Part shown: positions 44,980 through 53,474 of the stretch, piece by piece
How positions within the stretch are numbered: position 1 is the first letter of the stretch
Layout of the letters: each line of letters begins with the position of its first letter
From: Stagnihabitans lacustris
GTDB taxonomy: Bacteria; Pseudomonadota; Alphaproteobacteria; Rhodobacterales; Rhodobacteraceae
Assembly: GCF_025950525.1 (NCBI RefSeq)
Contig: NZ_JAPDGS010000010.1
Location: forward strand, 24,134 to 88,133
Direction of reading: 5' to 3'
DNA length: 64,000 nucleotides
Notes under the pieces: generated by a model
Seen by the model: only the letters and a program-made list of their open reading frames with translations
Database searches by the model: none
What the model was told of the DNA's origin: nothing
Made by a program: the position numbers and the translations under genes

Positions 44980-45789
44980 ATGCCTCTTTCCTCCGCTTTT
45001 GCCTCGGAACTCACCTGGCCCGATTATGACGCCGCCGTCCGGGATGGCAGCACGCCGATCCTGATCCCGCTCGGCTCGATGGAGCAGCACGGCCACCATA
45101 TGCCGCTGCATGTCGATGTGCTGTTGCCCACCGAATTCGCCCGCCGGGTGGCTTTGGAGGTCGGCGGGTTGGTGGCGCCGCCCTTCACCTATGGTTACAA
45201 AAGCCACCAGAAATCCGGCGGCGGCAATCATTTCAGCGGCACGACCAGCCTGGACGGGGCGACCCTGGTGGCGGCGCTGCGCGACGTTGTCAAGGAATTC
45301 GCCCGCCACGGCGTCCGCAAGGTCGCCCTCGTGAACGGCCATTTCGAGAACTCGTGGTTCATCATCGAGGCCGTCGACCTCGCCCTGCGGGAGCTGCGCT
45401 GGGACGGGATCGCCGACATGAAGGTCGTCGTCCTGTCCTATTGGGATTTCGTCGATGCCGAGGCCATCGCGAAACTCTACCCCAAGGGCTTCCCGGGCTG
45501 GGACATCGAACATGGTGGCGTCTTGGAAACCTCGCTGATGCTGGCGCTGCATCCCCACCTCGTGCAATTGGACCGCGCCATTGACGTGGCCCCCGCCAGC
45601 TTCCCGCCCTATGACGTCTACCCGGTCAAGCCGGAATGGACCCCCTGTTCGGGCACGCTGTCTTCGCCCAAGGAAGCCTCGGTCGAAAAGGGCCATATCC
45701 TGCTGGAGGTCTGCACGCGCGGCATCACCGGCGCGCTGTGCCGCGAATTCGCCCTTAGCCGCGAAACGCCAATCGCCTTGGCCTCCTGA
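44980..45789 (+). CDS. Creatininase (creatinine amidohydrolase)
   Basis: A 269-residue enzyme opening creatinine to creatine. The metal-binding signature is intact: Glu/His in MEQHGHHM, Asp in HVDVLLP, His/Glu in LVNGHFENSW and Glu/His in GWDIEHGG. QKSGGGNHFSGTTSLDGATL is also typical of the P. putida enzyme. The ATG at 44980 gives a length near the family's 260; an upstream ATG at 44947 is possible. It ends in a strong terminator and is divergent from LysR. Confidence 0.94.
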   Translation: MPLSSAFASELTWPDYDAAVRDGSTPILIPLGSMEQHGHHMPLHVDVLLPTEFARRVALEVGGLVAPPFTYGYKSHQKSGGGNHFSGTTSLDGATLVAALRDVVKEFARHGVRKVALVNGHFENSWFIIEAVDLALRELRWDGIADMKVVVLSYWDFVDAEAIAKLYPKGFPGWDIEHGGVLETSLMLALHPHLVQLDRAIDVAPASFPPYDVYPVKPEWTPCSGTLSSPKEASVEKGHILLEVCTRGITGALCREFALSRETPIALAS

Positions 45790-45805
45790 CCGCAAGTCTC
45801 CCCCT

Positions 45806-45831
45806 GGGGCCCTGTGCGGGGCCCCTTTTTT
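45806..45831 (+). terminator. Rho-independent terminator of creatininase
   Basis: GGGGCCC (45806-45812) pairs with GGGCCCC (45819-45825), followed by six T. It abuts the stop of the convergent creatinase-like gene. Confidence 0.85.
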
Positions 45832-47009
45832 CACCCGATGAAGGTGTGGTCCGGCCCGAAGGGCAGGGCAGAGAGCACCTCGGCCCCATCCTCGGTCACC
45901 ACCACCATGTCCAGTTCGCGGTAGCCGCCCGCCCCCGGTTCGCCTTCGGGCAGCATCACCATCGGCTCCAGGGCTACGACCATGCCGGGCAGCAGTTCGG
46001 GCCCAAGATCCTCGCGCCCGTCGTGATGGCTTAGAACCCGGGCCGACCGGCGCTTGATCAGGCCAAAGCTGCGGTACATGTCGTTCAAGACCTCGCCGAT
46101 CTCGGCACAGGCGGCGCCCGGGCGGATCAGCTCCAGGCCGCGGCGGTGGATGGCGGCATTCTTGTGCCAGATGTCCAGGTGCGCCCCGTCGATCTTTCCG
46201 CAAAACAAGGTCCGCTGCAGCCGTGCCACCTGGCCAAACAGCGGCAGGGTGCAGGTCAGGGAGAGGATCTCGCCCGCCAGGATGCGCTTGTTGGTCGAAG
46301 AACCCTGCGCGCCGTCGGTGTTGATCCCGGATTGCAACGCGGCCCCGCCCCCCGGCAGCTCGACGCGGGGGAAGGCCTCCGCCAGGGCCAGGTTCATCGC
46401 CTCGGTCGCGGCATGGGCGACCTGATATTCCGCCACACCCGGGCGGATGCAGGCGACGGCGGCCCGGGCACCCAAGTCGCAGATCATGGCCCCCTTGCGG
46501 ATCAGGGCGATTTCCTCGCAGGATTTCACCCGCCGCATCGCCCGGACAAAGGGGGCGATGTCCACCATCTCGACGCCTGGAAGGGCGGCATCCAGCAGGC
46601 GGCGAAAGTCCAGCGAGACCGTGTCGAACTCCAGCGCCAGCCGCCGGACCCCCGCCGTCAACTGCCGCACCGCGCGCCAGTAATTGTCGCGCCGCCAGTC
46701 GGTATAGGACAGATTGCCGCCCAAGCTTTGACGCCAGCCCCTTCCGCCCTCGATCGCGGCTGAAATCGTCGTGCCGTCGGTGCGGGTCAGCACAAGGCCG
46801 CGGTTGCGCCCGACGTCCCGGCAAAGCCACCCCGACAGATGGGTGATGGCAGGACCCGAGGTGAAGAGCGCTGCATCGACGTCATGCCCTGCCATCCAGG
46901 CCCGGACCGCCTCTTGGCGGCGGCCCATCTCGGCCTGCGAAAAGGGCGCCCAGGCCTTGTCGCCATTGTGCCATTCCATGACATGAAACATGTCGTGCGT
47001 CATGTGCAT
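45831..47009 (-). CDS. Creatinase-like M24 protein lacking catalytic residues
   Basis: A 392-residue paralogue of the creatinase at 38540 with the same fold and landmarks (YTDWRRDNYW, SGINTDGA, LEPMVMLPEG). The catalytic His is Gln235 (DGAQGSST where the paralogue has DGAHNPVT) and the catalytic Glu is Gln265 (ARLQRTLF versus ALERTLF). The GYGHSFG segment is deleted, while the Arg in HHDGRED and the last Glu are kept. It is unlikely to hydrolyse creatine by the known mechanism. AAGGA lies upstream of 47009. It may bind a related substrate or act as a sensor or inactive partner. Confidence 0.85.
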   Translation of the reverse strand: MHMTHDMFHVMEWHNGDKAWAPFSQAEMGRRQEAVRAWMAGHDVDAALFTSGPAITHLSGWLCRDVGRNRGLVLTRTDGTTISAAIEGGRGWRQSLGGNLSYTDWRRDNYWRAVRQLTAGVRRLALEFDTVSLDFRRLLDAALPGVEMVDIAPFVRAMRRVKSCEEIALIRKGAMICDLGARAAVACIRPGVAEYQVAHAATEAMNLALAEAFPRVELPGGGAALQSGINTDGAQGSSTNKRILAGEILSLTCTLPLFGQVARLQRTLFCGKIDGAHLDIWHKNAAIHRRGLELIRPGAACAEIGEVLNDMYRSFGLIKRRSARVLSHHDGREDLGPELLPGMVVALEPMVMLPEGEPGAGGYRELDMVVVTEDGAEVLSALPFGPDHTFIG

Positions 47010-47097
47010 GATCCCGCAAATCCTTGTCGGCCAAGACTACGTCGACCGGGGCAGCGGTTTGAAATTTGTAGTGGAAATCGCAGGATTTGGGCGGCGC

Positions 47098-47715
47098 TCA
47101 GCGCTGGGGCGGGCGCGGCAACCGCCAGCCGAAGCGGACGCTGGCGATCCGCAAGCTTGACGCCAGCAGCACCGATCCCCCCGCAGCCCATGTCTCGGAC
47201 AGGCCCAGCCACAGCCCCAGGCAATAGCCAGCCGCCCCGGCAAAGGCCGCCAAGGCATAGACCTCTTCGCGCAGGACGCGCGGCACCTCGGCCACCATCA
47301 TGTCGCGGAGCATGCCGCCGCCAATGGCCGTCATCACCCCCAAAAGCACAGCCCCCGGCGCATCCAGCCCCAGGATCAAGGCCTTGCGGCATCCGGCGAC
47401 CGTGAAAACCCCAAGGCCCACGGCATCCAGCAACATGACAGGGCGGTCAAATCGCTCGATCAGGGGTTTGAAGAACCAGACGCAGAGCCCGGCCAGGCTG
47501 GCGACGGCCATCGGCCAGACGCTGCGCAAGACCTCGGGCGGCACGGCGCCAAGCGCCATGTCCCGCAGCATCCCGCCCGCGACCCCGGTCGCCACAGAAA
47601 GGACCAGCACGCCAAAGATGTCCAACCGGCGCCGGACCGCGACCATGGCGCCGCTAAGGCCGAAGACGAAGGTCCCGATGATGTTCAGGACCTGAAAGAG
47701 CACGACAGCGGACAT
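47098..47715 (-). CDS. UPF0126/TRIC-like membrane transporter (probable glycine transporter)
   Basis: A 205-residue protein with seven predicted helices and the duplicated motif GVAGGMLRDM and AIGGGMLRDM that defines UPF0126. Members of this family have been linked to glycine transport by bacterial fitness studies. GGAGG lies 5 nt before the ATG at 47715. It precedes the creatinase-like gene in the same direction. Creatine breakdown leads through sarcosine to glycine, so its place here makes metabolic sense. Confidence 0.87.
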   Translation of the reverse strand: MSAVVLFQVLNIIGTFVFGLSGAMVAVRRRLDIFGVLVLSVATGVAGGMLRDMALGAVPPEVLRSVWPMAVASLAGLCVWFFKPLIERFDRPVMLLDAVGLGVFTVAGCRKALILGLDAPGAVLLGVMTAIGGGMLRDMMVAEVPRVLREEVYALAAFAGAAGYCLGLWLGLSETWAAGGSVLLASSLRIASVRFGWRLPRPPQR

Positions 47716-48206
47716 CCCGCCTCCGATCGGTGATTTGCCAAGACCTTCGTCGATCCGGCACCCAAAGGAAAGATGGGCCAAGATCTGCCGGTCGCCCAAT
47801 ACCCCTCGGGCATCTTCGACCGGAGAGGTTGATGAGCGGCAACGACCTTGCCAAGCCGGGTGTTCGATTTTCAATCGGCCCGTTTAACCGAACTGCGTGC
47901 GGCCGGCCAAACCGGGGCTTGGTCTCATCCATTGTCCCGGAGCGCTTGGGTGGCCCTGGCTGGGCTGATGGGTGTGTCGTTTCGCACGGACTGCGGGGCA
48001 ATCGTGCTGGCTGCAAGGGAGCCACCGGCAGGACAGCATACCGCGCAAGTGCGGTTCAAGCTATTCCCGCATCTGGCTGCCCAAGTGTCAGCCTTTTGCC
48101 CCCCCCCCGGGAAGGAAGCAGTCGGCCCTTGGCTTTCGGCCCCGAACAGGTCGCAAAGGGCAGGCTTTTGGCGGGCTCGACGCGGGGCCGCCCTTTGCGT
48201 CAAGTG
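47716..48206. other. Intergenic stretch without a supported gene
   Basis: It contains the promoter region of the UPF0126 gene on the minus strand. No frame with convincing coding character, RNA gene or strong terminator was recognised. Confidence 0.5.
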
Positions 48207-48497
48207 TCACTTCGACGCGATCTCCATGGATTTGCGGGTCGCGGCATCGCAGATCAAGAACCGCGACCGGCTGGATTGGGGACTGCCCGTCGACACGTGC
48301 CCGGCGCGAAGATTGGCCTCGTCGTGCAGACGAACAATGCAAGCCTGAACGGCGTCGCGAAAGGCAAGACGACGCGCTTCGCAGTCTTGGGGCACCCCTT
48401 GCGCGGCGCCAGTCAGCGGGCAGGCCTCTGGGTCGACGGTATCGCCGAAGGACGGCGCGGCAAGAAGAAACAGCAGAACGAAGGATTTCAGTTTCAT
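48207..48497 (-). CDS. Small secreted Cys-containing protein (96 aa)
   Basis: It begins with a signal peptide (KSFVLLFLLAAPSFG). The mature part has four Cys (EACPLTG, QDCEARR, QACIVRL, FLICDAATR), allowing two disulfides. AAGG lies upstream of the ATG. There is no recognised family. It is convergent with nothing nearby and is isolated between the creatinine and YcaO regions. Confidence 0.6.
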   Translation of the reverse strand: MKLKSFVLLFLLAAPSFGDTVDPEACPLTGAAQGVPQDCEARRLAFRDAVQACIVRLHDEANLRAGHVSTGSPQSSRSRFLICDAATRKSMEIASK

Positions 48498-48744
48498 GTG
48501 AATGACCTTTGGGAAGAAGGGAAATCGCCCCGGCCCGGCCTTTGGGCCGCAGTCCGGGGCATGGCACCAGCATCAGCCCCTTGCGTGATGTCCCCGTGAA
48601 GCGACCGGTAAATCAAAGCGCCACGTGGTGACGGTCTTCCTGGCGGAAGCCGGGATCGGTTTCACGCTGGTCTCACGGCGCGGTCACAGCCGCTGTCGCA
48701 CAGAGGGGCATCGTTGCACTGCCTTTTCCCGACCGGAGCCTTTC

Positions 48745-48966
48745 ATGACCAAAGATCATTCTCCCCCCTATGCGGCCAGCCATCGCCGGGCCGCCACCCC
48801 CACCGGCACAGACGGAGGCCGAGATGTTGCCCCGGCCTTCCGCACGCGGGGCCTTGGCGTCCTGGCGCAAGCGGCCAAGTCGGTGGCAGCCCCCGCGCGA
48901 CCGCTCCCGGGCCTTTGGCTGCAGACCCGGCCCCTTGACGCGACAACCGACCGGGTGGCGGGATGA
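48745..48966 (+). CDS. Small protein (73 aa) overlapping the EamA start
   Basis: It begins MTKDHSPPYAASHRRAATPT, with GGAG 9 nt before the ATG, and its stop overlaps the next start as ATGA. That suggests translational coupling to the transporter. The sequence is Arg/Ala/Pro-rich without membrane helices. It may be a leader peptide; its own function is unknown. Confidence 0.4.
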   Translation: MTKDHSPPYAASHRRAATPTGTDGGRDVAPAFRTRGLGVLAQAAKSVAAPARPLPGLWLQTRPLDATTDRVAG

Positions 48967-49850
48967 GCCCGAACCAAGCCACCGCGATTGCGCTTCTGGC
49001 CGCCGTCGCCTGGGGCAGCGGCAATGTTGCGCAAAAGACGATCCTGCAGCACCTGGACGGCTGGCAGGCGACCGCGATCACCTCGCTGATCGGGGCGCTG
49101 GTGCTTTTGCCTCTGGTGCGGCGTGAGGCGCGCGGAGTGCTGCCACCGGCGCGGGGCTCGGGCCCCTTGCTGCTGGCGGTGTCGGTGCTTTTCACCTTTG
49201 CCAGCACGGTCATGCAGTTCGGCTATGGGCTGACCTCGGTCGCCAATGCCGGGTTTTTGGTGAACACCTCGGCGGTCCTGACGCCGATCCTGGGCTGGAT
49301 CTTTCTGGCGCACCGCGTGCCGCTGGCGATCTGGCCCGCCAGCCTGGCCACGCTGTTCGGCATCTTTCTGATGGCGGGGGGGACCTGGGCGGGGCTTGGC
49401 CCGGGCGACCTGTTGTCGCTGGCCTCGGCTTCGGGCTTTGCCGTCTGGACCTTGGCCGTGGGCGCCCATGTCATGCGCTATCACCGGCCTGCCCTGTTGA
49501 CCTGCGTGTCCTTGGCGGTCTGCGGCGGGGTCTGCGCGGGGGTCAGCCTGGGGGTCAGCGGCCTGCCGACCTTGGGCGCGGTGCTGGCCGCCCTGCCGGA
49601 AATCGTCCTGATCGGGTTGGTGTCCAAGGGGCTGGCCTATGTCCTGATGGCCAAGGCGCAGCAGCACTTGGCCGCCAGCACCGTGGCGATCCTCGTCAGC
49701 GCCGAGGCTGTCTTTGGCGCGCTGTTCGCCGCCATGATCCTGGGCGAGACGCTGGATGCGGTGCGCGGCACGGGGGCCTTGTTCATCATCCTCAGCGTGG
49801 CCGTGGCGGCCCGGGTTCCGGCACCGCCTGCCGAAAGGGCGCGGGCCTGA
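48963..49850 (+). CDS. EamA/DMT-family transporter
   Basis: A 295-residue inner-membrane protein with ten predicted helices in two EamA repeats (AIALLAAVAWGSGNVAQKTI and LLSLASASGFAVWTLAVGA). Members export amino acids, nucleosides or other small metabolites. It precedes the BTAD regulator of the YcaO-peroxidase cluster by about 100 bp, separated by two hairpins. It might export that cluster's product, but the link is only positional. Confidence 0.88.
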   Translation: MSPNQATAIALLAAVAWGSGNVAQKTILQHLDGWQATAITSLIGALVLLPLVRREARGVLPPARGSGPLLLAVSVLFTFASTVMQFGYGLTSVANAGFLVNTSAVLTPILGWIFLAHRVPLAIWPASLATLFGIFLMAGGTWAGLGPGDLLSLASASGFAVWTLAVGAHVMRYHRPALLTCVSLAVCGGVCAGVSLGVSGLPTLGAVLAALPEIVLIGLVSKGLAYVLMAKAQQHLAASTVAILVSAEAVFGALFAAMILGETLDAVRGTGALFIILSVAVAARVPAPPAERARA

Positions 49851-49854
49851 CGCC

Positions 49855-49904
49855 TGCGGGGCAAAACCACAAGCCCCGCAATCGCCTGTTGAAAGACAGG
49901 CGAT
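49855..49904 (+). terminator. Two consecutive hairpins between EamA and the BTAD regulator
   Basis: TGCGGGGC (49855-49862) pairs with GCCCCGCA (49873-49880), and ATCGCCTGT (49881-49889) with ACAGGCGAT (49896-49904). There is no T-tract. They could end the EamA transcript or act in the leader of the regulator gene, which starts at 49950. Confidence 0.5.
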
Positions 49905-49949
49905 CCGGGTGCACCCTTGCCCCTTGGGCACGGACCAAGGCGGGCGGGG

Positions 49950-51941
49950 ATGGTGCTGATCCAAGTGGAGCTGATGGGCGCCTGTCGGGCGGTCCGCTTG
50001 GCCTCGAGCCAGGAGCTGATCTTCCGCACCCGCAAGGCGCGCTGCCTTTTGGGGCTTTTGCTTCTTAGCCCGAATTTCCAGGTGAACCGCGAAAAACTGG
50101 CCTCGCTTCTGTGGGACCCCGCGCCCGAGGACCTGGCCCGCAGCAGCCTGCGCCAGGCGCTAAAGGAGCTGCGCGAGGTGCTGGGGCCAGATGCCGACCT
50201 GGTCCAGACCGACCGCTTTACCGTCGGCCTGCGCGGTGCGGCCTTTGCCGTCGATGCCCTGCGCTTTCGCGAGTTGATCGCGGCGGGCGACCCTTTGGCG
50301 GCGGCGGCCCTGTGGCAGGGAGAACTTTTCGGCGCCACCCAACCCAGCGCCCCGGTCTTCGAGGCCTGGTTGCAGATCGAACGCTCGCATCTGCGGTCGG
50401 CCCTGACCACGGCGCTGACCGACCGGCTGGAGGACCTGCTTGCCTCCAATGCCTTCACCGACACGCGCGCCGCCGATGACCTGGTGCGGATCGAGCCCAG
50501 CCATGAGCTGGCCCATCAATACCTGATGCGATTTCACGCGCTGCGTGGCGACCAATCCGCCGCCTTGCGCCAATACGCCCAGTTGGAACAGGCCTTGGCC
50601 GATGAATTGGACAGCGAGCCCAGCGAGGCGTCGAACGCGCTTTTGGTGGCGATCAAGGGCGGTGAGGTCGCGATCCAGCGCGCCCCCGTGGTTCACCGCA
50701 GCGGCCCGCCGCGCATCACCATCCGCCCGCCGCTGACCCGCTCTCCCGACGCCAGCAAGGATTACCTGGCCGAGGGTTTCGCCTTTCTGGCCAAAACCTG
50801 CCTGTCGCGCTTTCGCTGCTGGATCGTGATCCCCTGGCCCTCTTCGGGCTACGATTCCGCCAGCGCGGTGGATTTCGCCGCCATGGGCCGCGCCATTGAC
50901 GCCGATTTCGCGGTCGATTGCGTGCTGGATTGGCGGGGCGCCACGGGCAAGCTGTTTGTGTCCTTGATCGACTGCCGCGACGGGTCAGAGGTCTGGTCGA
51001 ACCTGTACCCGGTGGCCGAAGACGCGCTGCAAGAGATCAGCGCGTCGGTGGCCGGCGCGGTGGCGGCCAACCTTGCCTCACAGGTCAACCATATCACGCT
51101 GCTGCGCCATGCCCGGAGCCAGCCCGGTAACCGCGCGGCCTATGACCTGTGGTTGCGCGGCCATCAGCTGTCGCGGCTCTGGACGGTCGAGGCCGATGCC
51201 CAGGCCGAGGCGCTGTTCCGCCAGGCCATCGCGTTGGACCCCGGCCTTGCGGGCAGCCGGTCCAGCCTCGCGCAGATCCTGTCGTCGCGCGGGTTGATCC
51301 AGCCGGGCTATCCGAACCGGAAAGAGGACTGCGCGGCGGCCTTCCGCTATGCCCAAGAGGCCATCGCGCTGGACCCTTACGACTCGCGCTGCCATGTCAG
51401 CGTGGCCTGGAACTGGCTGATCGCCAAATCGTCGGAGCGGGCGAACACGCATTTCCGGATGGCCGTCGACCTGAACCCCAACGATTCTGAAACGCTGATC
51501 GCCGCCGCCTGTGGCCTTGCCATGCTGGGCCATGTCGACGACGCCCGCAGTCTGGCCCGGCAAGCCGTCCGCACCAATCCGATCTATCCCGAATATTACA
51601 CCGACTACCTGTCGATCATCCATTTCATGGCCGCTGACTTCGGCGTGATGATCGAACTGGCCCAGAAATGCCGCGAGGGTTTCCCCGATCGCGCGGCGCT
51701 GGTGGCGGCGGCCTTTGCCCATCTGGACCGCCCCGCCGAAGCCGCCGAGGCCTATCGTTATTTCGTCGCCCTGACCTCTGCCCGATGGGAGGGCGCGCGC
51801 CCTGCCGATCAGGACGCGTTGGAGGACTGGCTTCTGGATGTCCTGCCCATCACCTGGCCCGAAGGTCGCGACAAGGTGCTGAAGGGGCTAAGGTTGGCCC
51901 GCCAGATGGCAGACACAGGACTTAGCGGCATTTCCGCATGA
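49950..51941 (+). CDS. BTAD/SARP-like transcriptional activator with TPR region
   Basis: A 663-residue protein. An OmpR-type winged-helix domain (about 1-95: LIFRTRKARCLLGLLLLSPN, LWDPAPEDLARSSLRQALKE) is followed by a BTAD domain (about 100-230), a TolB-like segment (about 260-360) and TPR-like repeats (about 380-600). SARP-type activators commonly turn on adjacent biosynthetic genes. It is followed, across the convergent 136-residue gene, by the YcaO-peroxidase pair, which I infer to be its target. The ATG at 49950 has GGCGGGG upstream. Its end overlaps that of the convergent gene by 20 bp. Confidence 0.87.
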   Translation: MVLIQVELMGACRAVRLASSQELIFRTRKARCLLGLLLLSPNFQVNREKLASLLWDPAPEDLARSSLRQALKELREVLGPDADLVQTDRFTVGLRGAAFAVDALRFRELIAAGDPLAAAALWQGELFGATQPSAPVFEAWLQIERSHLRSALTTALTDRLEDLLASNAFTDTRAADDLVRIEPSHELAHQYLMRFHALRGDQSAALRQYAQLEQALADELDSEPSEASNALLVAIKGGEVAIQRAPVVHRSGPPRITIRPPLTRSPDASKDYLAEGFAFLAKTCLSRFRCWIVIPWPSSGYDSASAVDFAAMGRAIDADFAVDCVLDWRGATGKLFVSLIDCRDGSEVWSNLYPVAEDALQEISASVAGAVAANLASQVNHITLLRHARSQPGNRAAYDLWLRGHQLSRLWTVEADAQAEALFRQAIALDPGLAGSRSSLAQILSSRGLIQPGYPNRKEDCAAAFRYAQEAIALDPYDSRCHVSVAWNWLIAKSSERANTHFRMAVDLNPNDSETLIAAACGLAMLGHVDDARSLARQAVRTNPIYPEYYTDYLSIIHFMAADFGVMIELAQKCREGFPDRAALVAAAFAHLDRPAEAAEAYRYFVALTSARWEGARPADQDALEDWLLDVLPITWPEGRDKVLKGLRLARQMADTGLSGISA

Positions 51942-52332
51942 AATACCGCGCCAAAAGCACGGGAAAGCGGTTCGGCCCCGGCGCGCCATAGGTGGGCTCG
52001 TCCAGCACCTCGTGGGGGACATCCAGCACGCCTTTCCACGGGATGCGGACATGCATCGTGTCCTCGGTGTCATAGACCGGGACCAGCTTGACATCGGCGG
52101 GAACCTCGCCGTTCGGACCCGCGCCCGCGCCGTCATAACGGTAGCCGGCCTTGAAAAGCCAGGCCTTCGGATCGGCCTTGAACGCCACCCAGTCCGACCC
52201 GGGGCTTTCGTCGCCCACGGCGCGCATCAGCCGCATGATCGCCTCGCCCGTGTCGCGCTGATCGACCAGCGCGCCGCTTTTCAGTCTGAAGAACCCCACC
52301 ATCCCGCGTCTCTCCTGTTGCGTGACATCCAT
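51922..52332 (-). CDS. Unknown 136-aa protein divergent from the YcaO gene
   Basis: It begins MDVTQQERRGMVGFFRLKSG, with GAGG just upstream, and ends YFMRKCR. Soluble, no signal peptide. Conserved-looking segments include DWVAFKADPKAWLFKAGYRY, VKLVPVYDTEDTMHVRIPWK and EVLDEPTYGAPGPNRFPVLL. I do not recognise the family. It shares a 100-bp divergent promoter region with the YcaO gene. It could be a substrate, partner or immunity protein; a precursor peptide is usually shorter, though the Cys near the C-terminus is noteworthy. Confidence 0.68.
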   Translation of the reverse strand: MDVTQQERRGMVGFFRLKSGALVDQRDTGEAIMRLMRAVGDESPGSDWVAFKADPKAWLFKAGYRYDGAGAGPNGEVPADVKLVPVYDTEDTMHVRIPWKGVLDVPHEVLDEPTYGAPGPNRFPVLLARYFMRKCR

Positions 52333-52432
52333 CGCCTCACTCTTTGCCCCCCGCGTGAACCCAGCGTGAAACGCAAGGACCGCACCGCAATCCCTGCTTG
52401 ATCGCGATGGGCACCGTGCCTTCAATGGGGGC

Positions 52433-53461
52433 ATGTCGATGACCGAGACCCTTGCCCGTCTGACCCGCGCCCTTGCGGATGATTTCCAGCTTGTGCCGCT
52501 GGAGTTGGCCGACTGCCCGGTCTTTCTGGCGGCGGCCTGGCCCCTGCGAGAGGGCGTTACGGGGGCCAGACCCCGCCTGCCCGCGGGGCGCGGGTTGACC
52601 CCCTTGCAGGCGCTGATCTCGACCGGGGCCGAGGCGGTCGAGCTGCGCGCCAGCCTGGCGCAACACCACCTGCCCTCCGTTATGGTTCCCGCGCGCGACC
52701 TGCTCAGCGGGCAGATCGTGCCGGTCCCGGCGCAGCGGGTCTACCTGGACTGGGCGGCGACCTTGGGCGAGCCGCTGATCTGCGACGCCACCTCGACCGG
52801 ATGCGCCGCCGGGGCGACGGGCGCCGAGGCCACGTTGACCGCGCTGTGGGAATGTATCGAACGCGACGCGCTGGCCCTGTGGTGGTATGGCGGCGCCCCG
52901 GCCGCCCCCTTGGCGCTGGACCTGATCGACCGCACCCAGCCCCGGCTGAATTGGTGGCTGGAGGCCCGCCCTCGCGTCACCCGGCTTTACGACCTGACCA
53001 CCGATATCGGGTTGCCTGTGGTGGCGGCAGTCTCTTCGGACCCGGATGGCCGCAATGTCGCCCTTGGCTCTGCGGCCCGCCCGCTGCGCGCCGAAGCGGC
53101 CCTCTCTGCCGTGACCGAGATGATCCAGACCGAGGCCGCGATGGAGATGGCGCGGCAAGCCCAGGACCCCGAGTGCCAAGCCTGGGACGCCTTCGCCTCG
53201 ACCGAAGCCCAGCCGCAGTTCCGCCCCCTGGCCCAAGCGCGACCCGATTTGCCGGGCGATGTCTTGCAGCGGCTGGCCGATCTGGGCCACCGCGCACTGG
53301 CCATCGAACTGACCCTTCCGGGCGACCCAATGCCTACGATGCGGGTCCTTGTCCCAGGGCTTTGCGCCATGGGTGGGGCCATCGACACGGGTATCGACAC
53401 GGCCCGCTTTCGCCGCCTGTGTCCTGCCGTGTCGCGCCCGATTTTCCCCGAACCCTATTGA
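52433..53461 (+). CDS. YcaO-domain protein (ATP-dependent amide-activating enzyme)
   Basis: A 342-residue YcaO protein. The nucleotide-binding signature is clear: STGCAAGATGAEATLTALWE followed by CIERDALALWW (about 121-151), then LPVVAAVSSDPDGRN and a second acidic stretch (SAVTEMIQTEAAMEMARQAQ). YcaO proteins phosphorylate backbone amides to make azol(in)es, thioamides or amidines in peptides, or modify proteins. No ThiF/E1-like, TfuA or dehydrogenase partner lies in the window, and the C-terminus (IFPEPY) lacks the full Pro-rich end of cyclodehydratases. It is followed 13 bp later by a haem peroxidase, so the two probably act together. A second ATG at 52439 is possible. Confidence 0.88.
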   Translation: MSMTETLARLTRALADDFQLVPLELADCPVFLAAAWPLREGVTGARPRLPAGRGLTPLQALISTGAEAVELRASLAQHHLPSVMVPARDLLSGQIVPVPAQRVYLDWAATLGEPLICDATSTGCAAGATGAEATLTALWECIERDALALWWYGGAPAAPLALDLIDRTQPRLNWWLEARPRVTRLYDLTTDIGLPVVAAVSSDPDGRNVALGSAARPLRAEAALSAVTEMIQTEAAMEMARQAQDPECQAWDAFASTEAQPQFRPLAQARPDLPGDVLQRLADLGHRALAIELTLPGDPMPTMRVLVPGLCAMGGAIDTGIDTARFRRLCPAVSRPIFPEPY

Positions 53462-53474
53462 TCAAGGCCTTTCC

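Noticed and set aside
51922..52332. 136-aa protein as a RiPP precursor peptide
   Set aside because: It is longer than typical precursors and has no double-Gly or Ser/Thr/Cys-rich core; kept only as one possibility.
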